Origin: Mantis religiosa
Taxonomy: Eukaryota; Arthropoda; Insecta; Mantodea; Mantidae
Direction: 5' to 3'
DNA: 64,000 bases
Assembly (NCBI GenBank): GCA_030765055.1
Contig: CM060950.1
Location: 462,733,689-462,797,688 of the forward strand
In this document: piece by piece, positions 1-11,000 of the stretch
Position numbering within the stretch: position 1 is the first letter of the stretch
How the letters are laid out: every line of letters starts with the position of its first letter
The notes under the pieces: model-generated
Seen by the model: the letters and a program-made list of their open reading frames with translations, nothing else
What the model was told of the DNA's origin: nothing
Databases searched by the model: none
Program-made: the position numbers and the translations under genes

Positions 1-1310
1 TTCTCATTAACGCAGAAAAGCTAATCAGCATCTATGGGCCTTTGAAACAATTCTGTATTTTCAAACCTCAAATTTGCAGTAGTTAAACTGTTCTATTTGT
101 TTCTTTACACATTATATGAGCCAGTTTCAGGAAGGAGAATTGAATGACTAATACATTAGCTGTGCTAACCAAGTATTGCCAATAAATAGAGAAAAACATT
201 TTTCTCAGAAATGCAGTTTGTGCATCTACGAGTTTTGAAAAAACACTCCTTAATTATTTTTAAAACGTTCTTTCTAACATTGAGCAAATAAATACATTCA
301 TCAATGTTAACATTACTTGTGCTTGCAACTTTGATAGATGCTTTTACATTATATACTGCACTGCAATGTGTCTGCAAACTTGTAGATGGTATCACACACG
401 TCTGTTCTGTTCGGAATCGAAATGCAGAAGAAAATTTGAAATCCTTTTTAACATATTTATGTAGGCATCCTACTTCTACAATATCCAGACTTTTACTAAT
501 CTCATCCCTATAGGAACTATTTATTTTTTTCGCTGTTTCCCTTGACAACCAACTATTTCATTGCATTTAAAGTATGTATTGCCTACTAAGGTAGCTACAA
601 AATAGCAATGAACATAAGGCAGGGCTAAGCATGGCTGTTCTATTGCTACTAGCCAATGCGGTGCATGCAACGTTGTACAGTTAAGTAGCATACTGGCTCT
701 ATTTGCCGAAGCATGCTGCTAATTTCTTTGCACGCTCTACAGATACCAATTAAAGAATTATTTTGTTTTTCCCATGTCACAGAGCTATTTTTTTTCTGAG
801 GATAACTGTCCAAACCCCATGTTTGTAGCACATCTGATTTTGGAGATATGGAAAGATGGGGCCCCTTGACTAAAAAGAAAAGAATTATTAACTGTCAATG
901 AAGAAAACCAAACACATTGCTTATTATGCAGTTGCATTTTGTGCCCTGCATTCAGTAAAGTGGTGATCATTTAAGGGTGCACATGTGCTTTTCAAAGTTA
1001 GTAAATATACCGCTTAGCAAGCCTGATGCTGGTGCGCCTTGTAGTAACTGTGAATCAACTCATAAGATTTTACATAAATTGGCAAAAATATTCTTGTTAA
1101 TGTGTATTCCTTTTCCAAACAGATGTCAAATAAAGATATTTTCAAAAATACAAATTTCGCTCAGAGTTGAGAATTAATGTTACAAGCCTGTCACATGAGT
1201 GCTCATTCTGTGGCAAAAACTGCTAAAGAAGGCAAACAGTTCACCAAATTGGGAGAAGTTTCTAAATTTAGATCTCCAGGGAAACATCAGGCAGCTAAAA
1301 ACATCCTAGC
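1..1310. other. no gene recognised
   Basis: AT-rich sequence with only short, uninformative open frames on both strands. The only structure found is the dispersed repeat at 335-590, listed separately. The 127-codon minus-strand frame at 165-548 lies across that repeat, and its copy near 48 kb does not keep the frame, so it is not called a gene. Confidence 0.6.
335..590 (+). repeat. dispersed repeat, inverted copy at 47797-48045
   Basis: The reverse complement of about 250 bases here matches 47797-48045. Shared stretches include the block around 'ttgacaaccaactatttca' and the block around 'tttgtaaaagcatct'. At the 48-kb copy the match stops where a tRNA-derived SINE begins, so the SINE probably inserted into that copy. 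Family unknown. Confidence 0.7.
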
Positions 1311-1580
1311 AACTTAGACAATTTTCAAAAGTGCTTTTCATGTAGAACAATTTTTGATTTATATGAGAAGGCTGAATATTCAACTGCTAAAAGGCTGACC
1401 GATTTAATTAGGGTGAAAATAGAATATACGGATTCTATATCTTCTATGCATAATATTTTGCAATCCCTTGGGTTCTATTATCGAAGAACCAATGATGGTC
1501 GCAAATTTCTGCCTGAAAGAAGCGATATTGCTGCAGCAAGACTAAAATTTCTGCGCACAATGCATACCATTGGTACATGA
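1311..1580 (+). pseudogene. IS630/Tc1-type transposase, N-terminal helix-turn-helix fragment
   Basis: A 90-codon open stretch without a start codon. It reads as the DNA-binding half of an insect IS630-Tc1-pogo type transposase: a first helical segment (NLDNFQKC, then IFDLYEK), a second (TAKRLTDLI), then SLGFYYRRTNDGRKF and ERSDIAAARLKFLRTMH, which is the usual end of the second helix-turn-helix in this family. The catalytic DDE domain does not follow; the frame stops at 1578. A related transposase lies on the opposite strand at 6139-7262, but orientation and overlap show that the two are separate copies. Recognised from family knowledge; no alignment was run. Confidence 0.65.
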
Positions 1581-1971
1581 GATTCATGGTGTAAAAATGA
1601 TTCATAAAAACACATTCATACCTTTGGAATTAATAAGTATTTTAATGAAATAAAAATTAGTTGAAAGTCCATTACAGACAGTATACTAGTCGGCCAAGAT
1701 ATGAACGCACTTCAAGGAGGGCAGCACTGTTTCTGTTTACTACTTGAAGCTTAGGGAACCGCGCGGAGTGAGGGAAGCGAGGGGAAAGGCGATACTGGGA
1801 CTGTACAGTCACACAATTAACACAGTACATGCCTGCTGATGTCTTCACATTAGTTCTCGGAAGCAGGAAGTCTGGGAACGTTTGTTTCAGGTTCTTCATC
1901 AGCTATATCCGTGTTTCCGTTCCCTTTATCAGCTCTATCACTGGCACAGTACCAGCTGCCATCCATTCAAG
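1581..1971. other. possible 5' region of the CR1-like element
   Basis: No ORF was recognised. The segment lies between the transposase fragment and the first ATG of the LINE ORF1, so it may hold the LINE 5' untranslated region and promoter. The exact 5' end of the LINE cannot be placed because no target-site duplication is visible. Confidence 0.35.
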
Positions 1972-2427
1972 ATGGCAGCTGTACAACTAGACGCGGTAAC
2001 TATGAAGAGGCGTTCTTTGAAAGCTTTAAATGATGTAAACTGTGGAAAATGTAATCGAGTTGTGAGAAATGGAATTCTGTGTGATTCATTCGACAAGTGG
2101 TATCATTTTTCGAAATGCTCGGACGTAAGTAAAGAGAATATCCCAGGTGTTTTGTGGGAATGTAATACATGTGCTACTACGGTCTGTATAGGAGTTACGC
2201 GAACGGATAACAAGGAAACTGAGATACAAATAAAAACACTCTCAGAGGAAAATGCGTCGCTAAAGAAACTAATTGAAGTACTTCAGAGAGACATGAAAGA
2301 ATTAAGTGCAAGTCAACAACGTAAAATTATCAGAAATGAAAACTGGCCTCTACTAACACCACGTGGTGAAGCTGAATGGAGAACAGTAGCAAGCACTGGT
2401 AGATGGAAACGACGAGAAGAAAGATAA
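1972..2427 (+). pseudogene. CR1-like ORF1, N-terminal part: PHD-like finger and coiled coil
   Basis: Begins MAAVQLDAV at the ATG at 1972. Residues about 24-70 form a cysteine/histidine cluster of PHD type: CGKC, then GILCDSFDKWYHFSKC, then WECNTC. This gives Cys-x2-Cys, a CD pair, WYH, a further Cys, and a closing C-x2-C. A charged heptad-like region (IKTLSEENASLKKLIEVL) follows and looks like a coiled coil for protein multimerisation. The protein would bind LINE RNA or chromatin, which is inference. The frame stops at 2427 before the esterase, so ORF1 is split by frameshifts. Confidence 0.7.
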
Positions 2428-2546
2428 GCAAGTTATAATCATCTCAACGAAAATCAAAACAGTTTCAGACCTTTAGCCGACTTGGAAATGGAAAATAACA
2501 ACGATGTAATACAGGAGGCCCTTAAACGCAATGAGGGAAAATCTCA

Positions 2547-3070
2547 ATGGTCTTTCTAAAAGAAATGTGCCGAATGATAATCTTCGGAGATATTCACGGG
2601 AGGGGAATTGCTGTAAGAGTTGAAGAAAATCACAAAAGTCCGGAAACCAAATCGCTAATTAAACCTGGTGCAAAATTAAATGAGGTGATAAACAACACTA
2701 GTGGTAGTGCAAGTGACTTCAACAAGTAGTGATTATTTGTGGCTCAAATGATGTGGACAGTGGTAATACTGAGCATATTAAGCGCATTGATAAACTACTG
2801 CCCTTATTGTCTAACACTAATGTGATTGTAGTTAACCTACCCACAACTCATGATAAACATAAAACAGATGCAATCCATGGTAAGGTTGGTAAATTCAATA
2901 ATACTTTAGCAGAACTATGCAAAAAATACAGCCATGTTAAAATAATCAAGGCTTCAAAGGCATCAAGAAACCTGTATACTAGACATGGCATGCACATTAA
3001 CAAGCATGGCAAAAGAATTTTGGGTGAAACCATATGTAAAGCTTATCTGGATGCTCTGTCAAAAAACTGA
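2547..3070 (+). pseudogene. CR1-like ORF1, C-terminal part: SGNH esterase
   Basis: Two consecutive frames together show SGNH-hydrolase blocks. IIFGDIHGRG (near 2580) sits where block I GDS(H)GRG is expected. IICGSNDV (2729 onward) is the GxND block III. YTRHGMHINKHGKRIL near the C-terminus is the block V region with the catalytic-type His. The block I serine is read as isoleucine, so the nucleophile is missing in this copy. The frame changes at about 2729. Esterase domains are known in ORF1 of CR1-like LINEs, where their role is not settled. Confidence 0.7.
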
Positions 3071-3138
3071 ATAGGGAAAATATTAGTTCCACATTTCTTA
3101 AAGCACTGTCTATGCATAGTGGACAAAAATGACAGACT

Positions 3139-3852
3139 TTGAATAAGTGTAAATTAACCCTCAAAGTAATTCATGAAAATGTTAATGTAATAACTAACAA
3201 AGTAGACCAGTTAGAATTTCTAATTAAAGAGGAGGATCCCGATATCTTGGTGCTCACAGAGCGTGGGCTCAAAAGTCCTAAGATTAAATGTGTTCGTTTA
3301 GGTAATCTAAGCTTAGCAGGCAGATATTGCAGGTCAATTAGGAATAAAGGTGGCGTTGTTATGTACACTAAAGATGACTGTAAACTTTTTCCTAATGGGA
3401 ACTGCCCTACAATTTTAAATTTAGATAAATATTGTGTTGAAGGTGACATTGAACTAGCCGGTGTCAAATTTAAGTATGGAGCCATGCCATTTTATATGTT
3501 AGGAGTATACAGACCTCCTAGAGGCAACCTTAAGATATTTTTTGAGCAATTGTCTGAACTCTTAGATAATTTAATATCACAAAATGGATGTTACTTGACG
3601 GTAGCTGGAGACTTGAATATAAATGTTTTAAGAACACATACCCATGAATACAAAAATCTCATGAACATCTTAAACCAGTTCGATTTAATGTACACTATAA
3701 AGGAACCCACAAGAATTACAAACACAAGTAGAACAGCAGTTGATAATATAATTACTAACATTCCATCCCAATTCTTAAACTCTCAGGTGCCGCATACTGC
3801 AATATATGATCACTCTGCTCAGTCTGTTGTCATGTCAGATTTCAGTCTATAA
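3139..3852 (+). pseudogene. CR1-like ORF2, APE-type endonuclease domain
   Basis: About 237 codons with apurinic-endonuclease-like motifs in order: ENVNVITNK (first Asn region), ILVLTERGL (catalytic Glu), GVYRPP, AGDLNINVL (Asp and Asn) and IYDHSAQSVV (closing Asp-His). This domain nicks the target DNA to prime reverse transcription. The frame ends at a TAA (3850-3852); related sequence continues towards the reverse transcriptase through several stops (for example at 4015 and 4321). The true ORF2 start lies a little upstream and is not resolved; the first codon of the open frame is TTG. Confidence 0.8.
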
Positions 3853-5935
3853 GATAAGTTCGCTGAAAATACTCTACCTAACACCACCAAATGGGTCAAC
3901 AATTATAATGAACTAAATTTGTTAGTCCTAAATGGTGGCTTGAGTAAGCTGGACTGGAATGAAATTTATAACGAATTGGATACCAATAAGAAGTTCTATG
4001 CTTTTCACAATACATGAATACATTTTTTTGAGTTATACTGCCGAAAAACTAGAGTTAAGAACAATACTATTTCAAACTCTAATAATAAAATTGGTGACTG
4101 GGTTACACCCGAAATTAAACAACTGCTTATTCTTTTACATATTGCTAAAGACAAGATGGTACGTGGTAGTTTAAAGCTTGAAAACTTCAAAAAGTTCAAG
4201 AATATATATGACAAAAAGATTATAAAAGCCAAACAAGACTTCTTTAGCAGGAAAATATCTGACTCAGAAAATAAAAGTAGAACAAGCTGGGACATTATAA
4301 GTAGATTTAGAGGTAATATTTAACCAAAAAAATATAACCTCATTGAAATTAAGTAAAATGGAAATGTCGTAAGGGACCCTTATGAGTAAGTGAATATTTT
4401 GAATAATTTTTTCGTTACTACAGGTAAAAGTATTTCTAGAATTCCAGCAAATCAGCATAATTTTAGTATTCCAAAAGTAAAATCCAATAATTTAACCAGT
4501 CACACATTTTTCCTATATACAACCAATAAAAAAGAAATTATAGACATTATAAATGGTATCAAATCTAAAACAGTGTCGGTCATGATAATATTCCAATAAA
4601 CCTATAAAAGAATGCAAATTATCTATAGCTTTCCCTTTAGTGGACATTATCAATTCAATACTTGTAAACGGTATTTTTCCGGACAGTCTCAAAATTGCTG
4701 AAGTTATCCTGGTGATCAAGAAAGGAAATAAACAAGAGATGGAGAACTATAGGCCTGTGTCTGTATTACCTTCTCTTGCTGAAGTAGTGGAAAAGGTAAT
4801 TTATTCTAGAATCGTCACTTTCCTACAAAGTTTTCATCTTATATCAGATTGTCAAAATGGATTTGTCCAAGGAAAAGCTACCTTTTCAGCAGCTGCAACA
4901 TTCTATGAGTATATAGTTGACAATATTGAGGCAGATAATTTTGCAGCAGGCATTTTATTAGATTTGTCTAAAGCTTTCGATTGTGTTGATACAGCAATTC
5001 TACTCAACAAACTTGAACATATTGGGCTTAGGGGTCTAAGTAACAATTTGATTAAATCCTACATGTCCAATAGAATGCAGTATGTACAAATGAAGTGTAT
5101 GAAGGGTGAATTCGTTTCAAAACGTGAAGAAGTACGGTCTGGCATGCCCCAGGGCTCCATTTTAGGGCCATTATTGTTTATTCTGTATATAAATGATATA
5201 AAAACTGTGGTACATGATAATGTAGCTTTAAGTCGGTATGCAGATGATGCCACATTGGGTTTTAGCAATAGTGATTTAGTAAATTTAGAAATAGATGTAA
5301 ACTTGATATCCAATATCGTGGCACAGTATTATAATGATATCAGGCTGCGTACCAGTGCACAAAAAAGTAATTTCATTCTTTATGACTATAAGTAATCTCA
5401 ATTTGAACCTCACCTTAATATGTGCAATAGTCTGGTTCAATGTGTGAGGAAGGTAAATATTTTGGGTTTAGTCTTCGATGACAAGTTAACCTGGAAATAC
5501 CATATCGAAAAATTAGAAAATAAATTAAGTTCTGGACTTTTTGTCTTGCGTTATATTACCAATTTTTTCTCAGTTGATACTAGCAAGTGGGTGTATTTTG
5601 CATTAATATATTCACACTTTGCCTATGGCATTGGGCTATGGGGACGCACATCTAAAGTAAACTTTAATAAAATTTTTCTTCTACAGAAAAGAGCTATAAG
5701 GTGTCTGGCAAAAATAACACGGACTACTGCATGTAGACCCCATTTTAAAAAATTAAATATACTTACTCTCCCCTGCATATTTATTTTGCGAACAATACCT
5801 TTTGTATATAATATGAATACAATATCTACTAATGCAGATATCCATAATTATGAAACAAGGGGTAAAAACAATTATATAGTTAAAGGTCATAGATTAAAAA
5901 ATTTTGAGCACAAGCCAAAAATACCTAGATTCTAA
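3853..5935 (+). pseudogene. CR1-like ORF2, reverse transcriptase and C-terminal region
   Basis: The reverse transcriptase is clearest at 4640-5395: GIFPDSLKIAEVILVIKKG and YRPVSVLPSLAEVVEKVI (fingers), DLSKAFDCVDTAILLNKL (motif A), SGMPQGSILGPLLFILYIND (motif B) and SRYADDATLGF (the YADD catalytic motif C). A second frame at 5420-5935 carries the LINE thumb-like region (VNILGLVFDDKLTWKYHI, then YGIGLWG and LLQKRAIRCL). The two are separated by a stop near 5393 and a frame change. Upstream, 3853-4640 contains the decayed linker. YADD is intact, but the ORF is not. Confidence 0.85.
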
Positions 5936-6122
5936 AGTATTTAATAAGCTTCCAAACAGCCTAAAATATACTGTGTCAGCTGCTAAGTTTAAATCGAAAC
6001 TGACAAAGATTCTGTTAAGTAGAGCATATTACAGCATAGAAGAATATTTTGATGATAACTTTAATGATCTAGAATAGAAACATAATATATACTGTCTGTA
6101 TTATGTTATAATGAACAATAAG

Positions 6123-6138
6123 TTGATTGATTGATTGA
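6123..6138 (+). repeat. (TTGA)4 3' terminus of the LINE
   Basis: Four consecutive TTGA units close the element after a short 3' untranslated region. Short terminal repeats of this kind serve as the 3' end of CR1/L2-group LINEs and mark the boundary with the transposase sequence that follows. Confidence 0.65.
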
Positions 6139-7262
6139 CAGCGTTCTTTTGCTTCAATATTCATATTCTCGAAATAACATTCATCAGGATTGTAAAGTTC
6201 ATCGTCATCATCGTTGGTTTCTAGAACCATGTTTATAATTATATCTTCAATTGTGTCCTCCATTAACCCATCTTGGCGCTTAAAATCTTGCTCAGTTTTT
6301 TCATGTGTCTGCATACAATCATTTTGTGTAATTTGAGCTATACAGCTTGTCATAGCTTTCAGATTACTTAAAGTAATTGATGATACATCGTTTGTTTAAT
6401 TAAATTCCAGATAGCTCTATAGGGTTAAGGTCAAGGTGCTACAGAGGAAATCGTAAGACTGTAAAGCCCTTTTGCTCCATTATTCTATCAATCCAATAAA
6501 CAGACTTTTTCTAAATTATTTTTCACTATCTTTAGCTCATTTTTTGTTATTTGCGGATCATGTATAATTTTCTTGTGTGTTAGCCAATGAATAATCTGTA
6601 CTTTTTAAGATGAAGTTTTAGGGGCTTTATTTTCCTGTACAGTATGGTACAACAATGATTTCAGGTTGAATATTTTATATTAATTTATCTTCTACCCACT
6701 TTTTATAATTTTGAATGTTCATTTCATCATGGTAATTCACTGATTTGGATTTTGAATTGGAAATCAATTCGGCTCCTTCAATAAATCCCATGGATTCCCC
6801 TGCATGTACAATTGCTCTTTGACTAGCACGAGTATTAGTCAACACACTTGGTACTTTGTAATACTGCCAGCACTTCTTGACGGCATAGTGAGTATGAACC
6901 CAAAACTCATTCGTATAAACTCCTGGTTTACATGTTTCTTTTACAATTCACTAATAGCCCTTAAGTATTCTGGAAGTTTTTCAACAATTTGTGGTTTCTC
7001 CATTAGCACAGGTTGTTTATTTTTGCATTTCTTATATTGAAATCCCATTTTTCTTAATATTTTTCTAAATGTTCCTTTGCCGCCCTGAATATTTATTCTT
7101 AGCGAAGTTCAGCAGTTTCCTCAAATTAGGAATTTCCTTTTTCTGTTCATAGTATTCCAAAAATTTTCTATGCACAACACACTTATCAAACTCATCAAGA
7201 GATATGATTGTGTCTGATTTTCGATTTTTCCTCGAAGTTCTACTCTTAACCCCAGTTATTGA
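6139..7262 (-). pseudogene. IS630/Tc1-type (DDE_3) transposase, degenerate
   Basis: Read on the minus strand from about 7262, with frameshifts: ISLDEFDKCVVHRKF and KKEIPNLRKLLNFA (first helix-turn-helix), a segment matching GGKGTFRKILRKMGFQYKKC (second), VYTNEFWVHTHY (region of the first catalytic Asp), SMGFIEGAELI, NYHDEMN followed by YKKWVEDKLI, then IIHWLTHKKIIHDPQIT and finally LRFPL and HLDLNPIE, the 'LPPYHPxLNPIE' signature before the last catalytic acid. A long acidic tail (DDDDELYNPDECYFENMN) precedes the junction with the LINE. Stops and frameshifts throughout mean that it is dead. Family assignment is from motif knowledge only. Confidence 0.75.
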
Positions 7263-7554
7263 AGCATTTTCTGTTCATGATGGTTCTCCCAAACTTTCCC
7301 ACTAATTTTGTTGCTCTAACTGTTGCTTTCTCAAGGAATAGGAGTAACCTTTTCTCCTTTATTTCTTGTCTATAGAACTGTATATATATATATATGCTTT
7401 TCAGCCGAATGGGATACTTTTCTTGTTTTTAATTTTGTAGATGCCTCCGTAATTAAACTCTTCACAAACACACGTCAGAGCAAGCACTGCAACTGCCACT
7501 ATTCTATTAGAATTTCAACTGCACAAGAAAATGTTCAAAGAAACACTGCACTAC

Positions 7555-7700
7555 ATCTGTGCGTCACATTGGAAGCATCTCGGTATTGTTGATCTTTGTG
7601 TTATCCGCACTGTACCTGAGGTACTCCGCCCACTTCTGATGTAACTGTTTAGTAACGCTTCTCGCCGAGTGCATTTATACCTTGGCCGAATAGTACAAAT
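7555..7700 (+). repeat. single copy of the 81-bp unit that is tandem at 58.4 kb
   Basis: Contains one unit (ttggaagcatctcggtattg followed by a block ending in a GTACCTGAGGTACTCC-like stretch) closely matching the fourth unit of the tandem array at 58400-58723. The same flank (ttctcgccgagtgc) follows in both places, so the two loci share a repeat family rather than a chance motif. Confidence 0.75.
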
Positions 7701-8222
7701 ATGGTATAATTAAAATAGAAGCTATATTCGCAAGTAATTGAAATGTCCCTATTTTGTTTCACTGTACCAAACACCGTATTTCGTAGAAAGCATCAAATTT
7801 GAATCATTTTGCTTTGTGTGCATATGAACGATAACTATGTAAGCAAACTATTATCCAGTTCAAGGTTTTAAGGTTCAGAGTGTGCGATCATCATTGTGTA
7901 TGTTCTCACACACATGCTGAAATATTAAGCAAACTTCTCTGTCAGTATTTATCACTGTACATCTCAGCATCTGTATGACAATTTCTGGCTTGGGACAAAG
8001 ACAGATATATTTTCCATCTCTGTTGCCCACTTGCCGTGGAACTGGCAACACCAAGACTGTAGGATAACCATATTTGCTCATCCCATGTTCATTCTTATTT
8101 TGTAGCTATATATATATAACTTCTTTCTTTTTCCAGACACTGCTCAAACATTCTCACTTATCTATTACATAAATGTTTTAGCACTTTCACAGATTGGATC
8201 ATAATGTTGAAGCAAATATAAT
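7701..8222. other. no gene recognised
   Basis: AT-rich sequence with no convincing coding region. A 68-codon minus-strand frame at 7875-8081 has no recognisable domain. Confidence 0.5.
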
Positions 8223-8242
8223 GGCGAGCAAGGGTTACCAAA

Positions 8243-8323
8243 AGCTCCACATTGTGCGCCAGTTTGTAGCAAATATGAAGATGGTGGTGGTCAAGTGTTA
8301 CCACAGCTCCACGTTGTGCGCCA
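8243..8323 (-). repeat. duplicated primer-binding-site-like motif
   Basis: Two near-identical blocks, 8243-8261 and 8305-8323, 62 bases apart. Each has the form TGGCGCACAAyGTGGAGCT on the minus strand, followed by a similar GGTAAC run. This looks like a local tandem duplication of a retroelement leader. Confidence 0.45.
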
Positions 8324-8990
8324 ATTTGATACAAATATAATTGGTGAACGATGACAAATATGATTGGGGAGCAATGAGGTTTCTCTCAGGGTATGCATGG
8401 ATGGGTGTGAGAAGGAGATTTTCACAATACTGGAATGCCCGTCTCCAAATTATTTATTCACTGCTTCTTTTCAAACATCGAAATGGAAGTTGCCGTCCGA
8501 GGGTTACCAATCTCGGTTTAGAGTTATTGAATGCAAATTGTTTATTACTCTATAAATTTTGATGACCCGACAAATATTCAAGACTGAACAAGTTGACCGC
8601 TCTAATAGGCTTCAAGTCTCAGACTCCTCTCAGCGGCTGCACGCCGAAGAACCTTCTGATGGCTTCACGCCGAAGACTATTTATAATGGCTTCCTAGCTG
8701 CGAACTGTCCCCATCGGCCTTACGCTGAAGAGTGCCGTCTAACCACAGCTGCGCGTGTATATATCTCTAATTTTCGCTCTCAAAACTCTTTTTCAAACAA
8801 AGTCCCTTTGTGGCTGTTTTGGTCGCCATTGTAAACGATCCAAAGAATTCCCTATTCATACACGTCAAGTGACAATTCCTTTAGAAACCTTCTAAGGACA
8901 CTGTTTCTTACACGGCTTTGTTATACACTTTCCCCAACTCAACTGGTCTTGCCCCTTGTCATAACAGAGAACCAACATTCCTTTGACATC
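8324..8990 (-). mobile_element. orphan LTR-like segment with primer-binding-site-like sequence
   Basis: Read on the minus strand, the segment has the order expected of a 5' LTR: a TATA-like box (ATTATAAATAG, about 8674-8684), a polyadenylation signal (AATAAAC near 8540), then directly a TGGCGCACAACGTGGAGCT sequence (8305-8323) that resembles retroelement primer binding sites. A second similar site lies 62 bases further on (8243-8261). No gag or pol follows, so this would be a leftover LTR plus leader. The LTR ends and the superfamily (BEL/Pao or Gypsy) are unproven. Confidence 0.35.
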
Positions 8991-9004
8991 TATCATGTTC
9001 TTTG

Positions 9005-9150
9005 CTTCTTGCAAACCATAATTTCAGTATCAATGTTCAACAAACAAAACACACAAAAATCTTACAGAATTAATAATCATTCCTTTCCCTTCTGAGGCCC
9101 AAATTCATTACAAAGAATCAGCCCTAAAATACCGTTTCGGTTTGAGCCCT
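9005..9150 (-). repeat. dispersed repeat, second copy at 47605-47725
   Basis: The reverse complement matches 47605-47725, sharing 'acggtattttagggctgatt' and then the 'atgaatttgggcctcag' block. Family not identified; it may be part of the LTR-like segment to its left. Confidence 0.65.
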
Positions 9151-9653
9151 AGGCATAACTTTAGCTCTGCTTCTATATTGTGTTTCTTTATCCTACACAC
9201 CCATTGTACATATATTTTTTACTTTTCTTGCATACTAACTACTAGGGCTGCAACATCAGGGCAAGAACGTGCAGGTATCATATAGAATAGGAAGGGTCAG
9301 GTTAGAGCAACAAAGTTTAAAGGGCACTGACGCTGCATGGTAGTGTCCACATGGCTATATAGGTGCCAGGTTATGATATTGCAAATTTTGATTTATTTAT
9401 ATAGTACAGTTCATAGCATTTCTGCTAACCTATGTAGCTGAAAGATCTTTATTGAACTATTAATGCAAATGTTAATTCACAGTTAGCACATAAATTAATT
9501 GCTATGTCTATTATAATGAATTATAACCCACATCTTCAGGTTTTGGAATGAAAATGATTGTCTCCTACCCAGTAACAGACACTTCTTGGCAGAAAAGCTG
9601 CATTCCACATCTGCTGAAACCACAGGTGCATATGTTAAATCTGTTACACAATT
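9151..9653. other. no gene recognised
   Basis: No ORF or repeat with recognisable features was seen between the dispersed repeat and the hAT transposase remnant. Confidence 0.45.
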
Positions 9654-11000
9654 TCAGTCTACATCTGGGTATTCTGAAGCACTATTTTCATCCTTAATTA
9701 TGTTGGAAATTTCATGCAGTTTATGGTATCCTTTGTTTCCTTTTTTGTAAAAGAGTTGGCAGTTTTGAAGCTTATCTTTTTCCATGCTATCCTCCACAGA
9801 ATTCAGCTTGTCAATAATTTCTTTCTTCACAGTTATTTGTTTTACAGTTCTTCTCCAGACCTTTCTAAATCTTGAACTGCAGAGGTAAGAAATCCAAAAT
9901 CCGAGGTATTGTATGTCAATTGACATCTAGTATCACAATCACATAAAAAGATTTCGACTGTTTTTATTGCAGTTGCAGCATTACTATCACACACCTGCAC
10001 CACGTGTTTAATGGAATTGAAATTTGTAAAATAGTATGTGCATGCTTCCAGTCATGTTCCCCTTCGTGTTAAAACTGGCACGGGAGAAATACAAACTCCT
10101 GGATAAAATCTCGAAATAAGGCCTCAAGTAAAGGCAGTTTTACAAATACCTCCTTGACAGTCCCTATAAGCTTATCATTGGCAAAAAATTGAGATCGCAC
10201 CTCTTCTGCTACTCTGTGGCAGGCGTGAGAAAGACATGTGATATGTGTTAGGTTTTTGTAAGTGACTTTTAAATGGGCTCCTGCCTTTACCATATAGGTA
10301 GCTGCATCGGTAACAAATAGTCATACTTTATTATGTTTCACATCTGATGGCCATAGTGCTTTCATGGTATTGTCAGACACTGCACTTATAGTAGAATAAT
10401 TTGCAACTCTGACTACGTCACTTGTTAGAAGACACGGTCCAATGGGTTCTACTGCGTCCAGTGCTCCAGCAGCCTCATTTACCAAAAATTGCGCAATGCC
10501 ATCCATTGTTTCAACCATTGAAACCCATATGTTGCCGTTCTTTAGGTTCATTCATATACCATCACTGCACATATAACACTTTTTTTACATAGCACTTATG
10601 TAAAGTCGTCGGATGTGGAATTGGTTCCTCAGTGTACTTTTCTAAAAGTGCACGCAACTTTGCTTCCTGTTGCTTGTGTAAAGGAATATCGGCAGAAATA
10701 AATGCCGCACTTAACTCTTCATTAAATGTTTGTTTTGATGGAAGTATGTCTTGTTGCAGCAATGAAGTCTCACATTTTGCAACAAAACGCTTTTGTGTTG
10801 CTGTACTCATATGTTGTAGCGTATTACTTAGTTTACTATGAGCAATTCTTTTATTGCAAGATTTGCAGTAAAGCTTTTCATAAAAAACAGAGAAAATATG
10901 TTCCCCATAATCAAATATATACTTCTGTAAACCTGTGGACGTTCGTAACCTTTCCCTTTGCACTGGATTTTGTTGAACACTGTGTGTCGATTACTGTGAC
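9654..11000 (-). pseudogene. hAT-superfamily transposase, CGGBP1-like, degenerate
   Basis: Minus-strand frames follow each other from about 11000 down to 9654. The N-terminus has a CGGBP1/BED-like zinc-finger region: LYCKSCNKRIAHSKLSNTLQHM gives C-x2-C then H...H. Next come FNEELSAAFISADIPLHKQ and LRALLEKYTEEPIPHPTTL, characteristic of insect hAT copies. IWVSMVETMD lies where hAT proteins have IS(I/V)DE(T)TD, so the first catalytic Asp is read as Val. A stretch ending MVKAGAHLKVTY, then THITCLSHACHRVAEEVRS (the conserved C-x2-H region), completes the core. Several stops and frame changes and the missing Asp show that it is inactive. Terminal inverted repeats were not located. Confidence 0.75.

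Larger units (their letters stand above)
1972..6138 (+). mobile_element. CR1-like non-LTR retrotransposon with PHD and esterase ORF1, decayed
   Basis: About 4.2 kb with the domain order of a CR1/L2-group LINE: ORF1 with a PHD-like zinc finger, coiled coil and SGNH esterase, then ORF2 with an APE-type endonuclease and reverse transcriptase. It ends in four TTGA units (6123-6138), a microsatellite-like 3' end of the kind used by CR1/L2-type elements instead of poly(A). Each domain is broken by frameshifts or stops, so this is a dead copy. PHD-plus-esterase ORF1 proteins are known from CR1-like elements. The 3' end directly abuts a transposase reading frame on the other strand, suggesting that the LINE landed in or beside that transposon. 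Confidence 0.85.

Noticed and set aside
165..548. 127-codon minus-strand ORF
   Set aside because: Lies over a dispersed repeat whose other copy does not keep the frame.
1311..7262. A single transposon split by the CR1-like LINE
   Set aside because: The left transposase fragment is on the plus strand and the right one on the minus strand, and both contain the N-terminal HTH region, so they are two separate copies.
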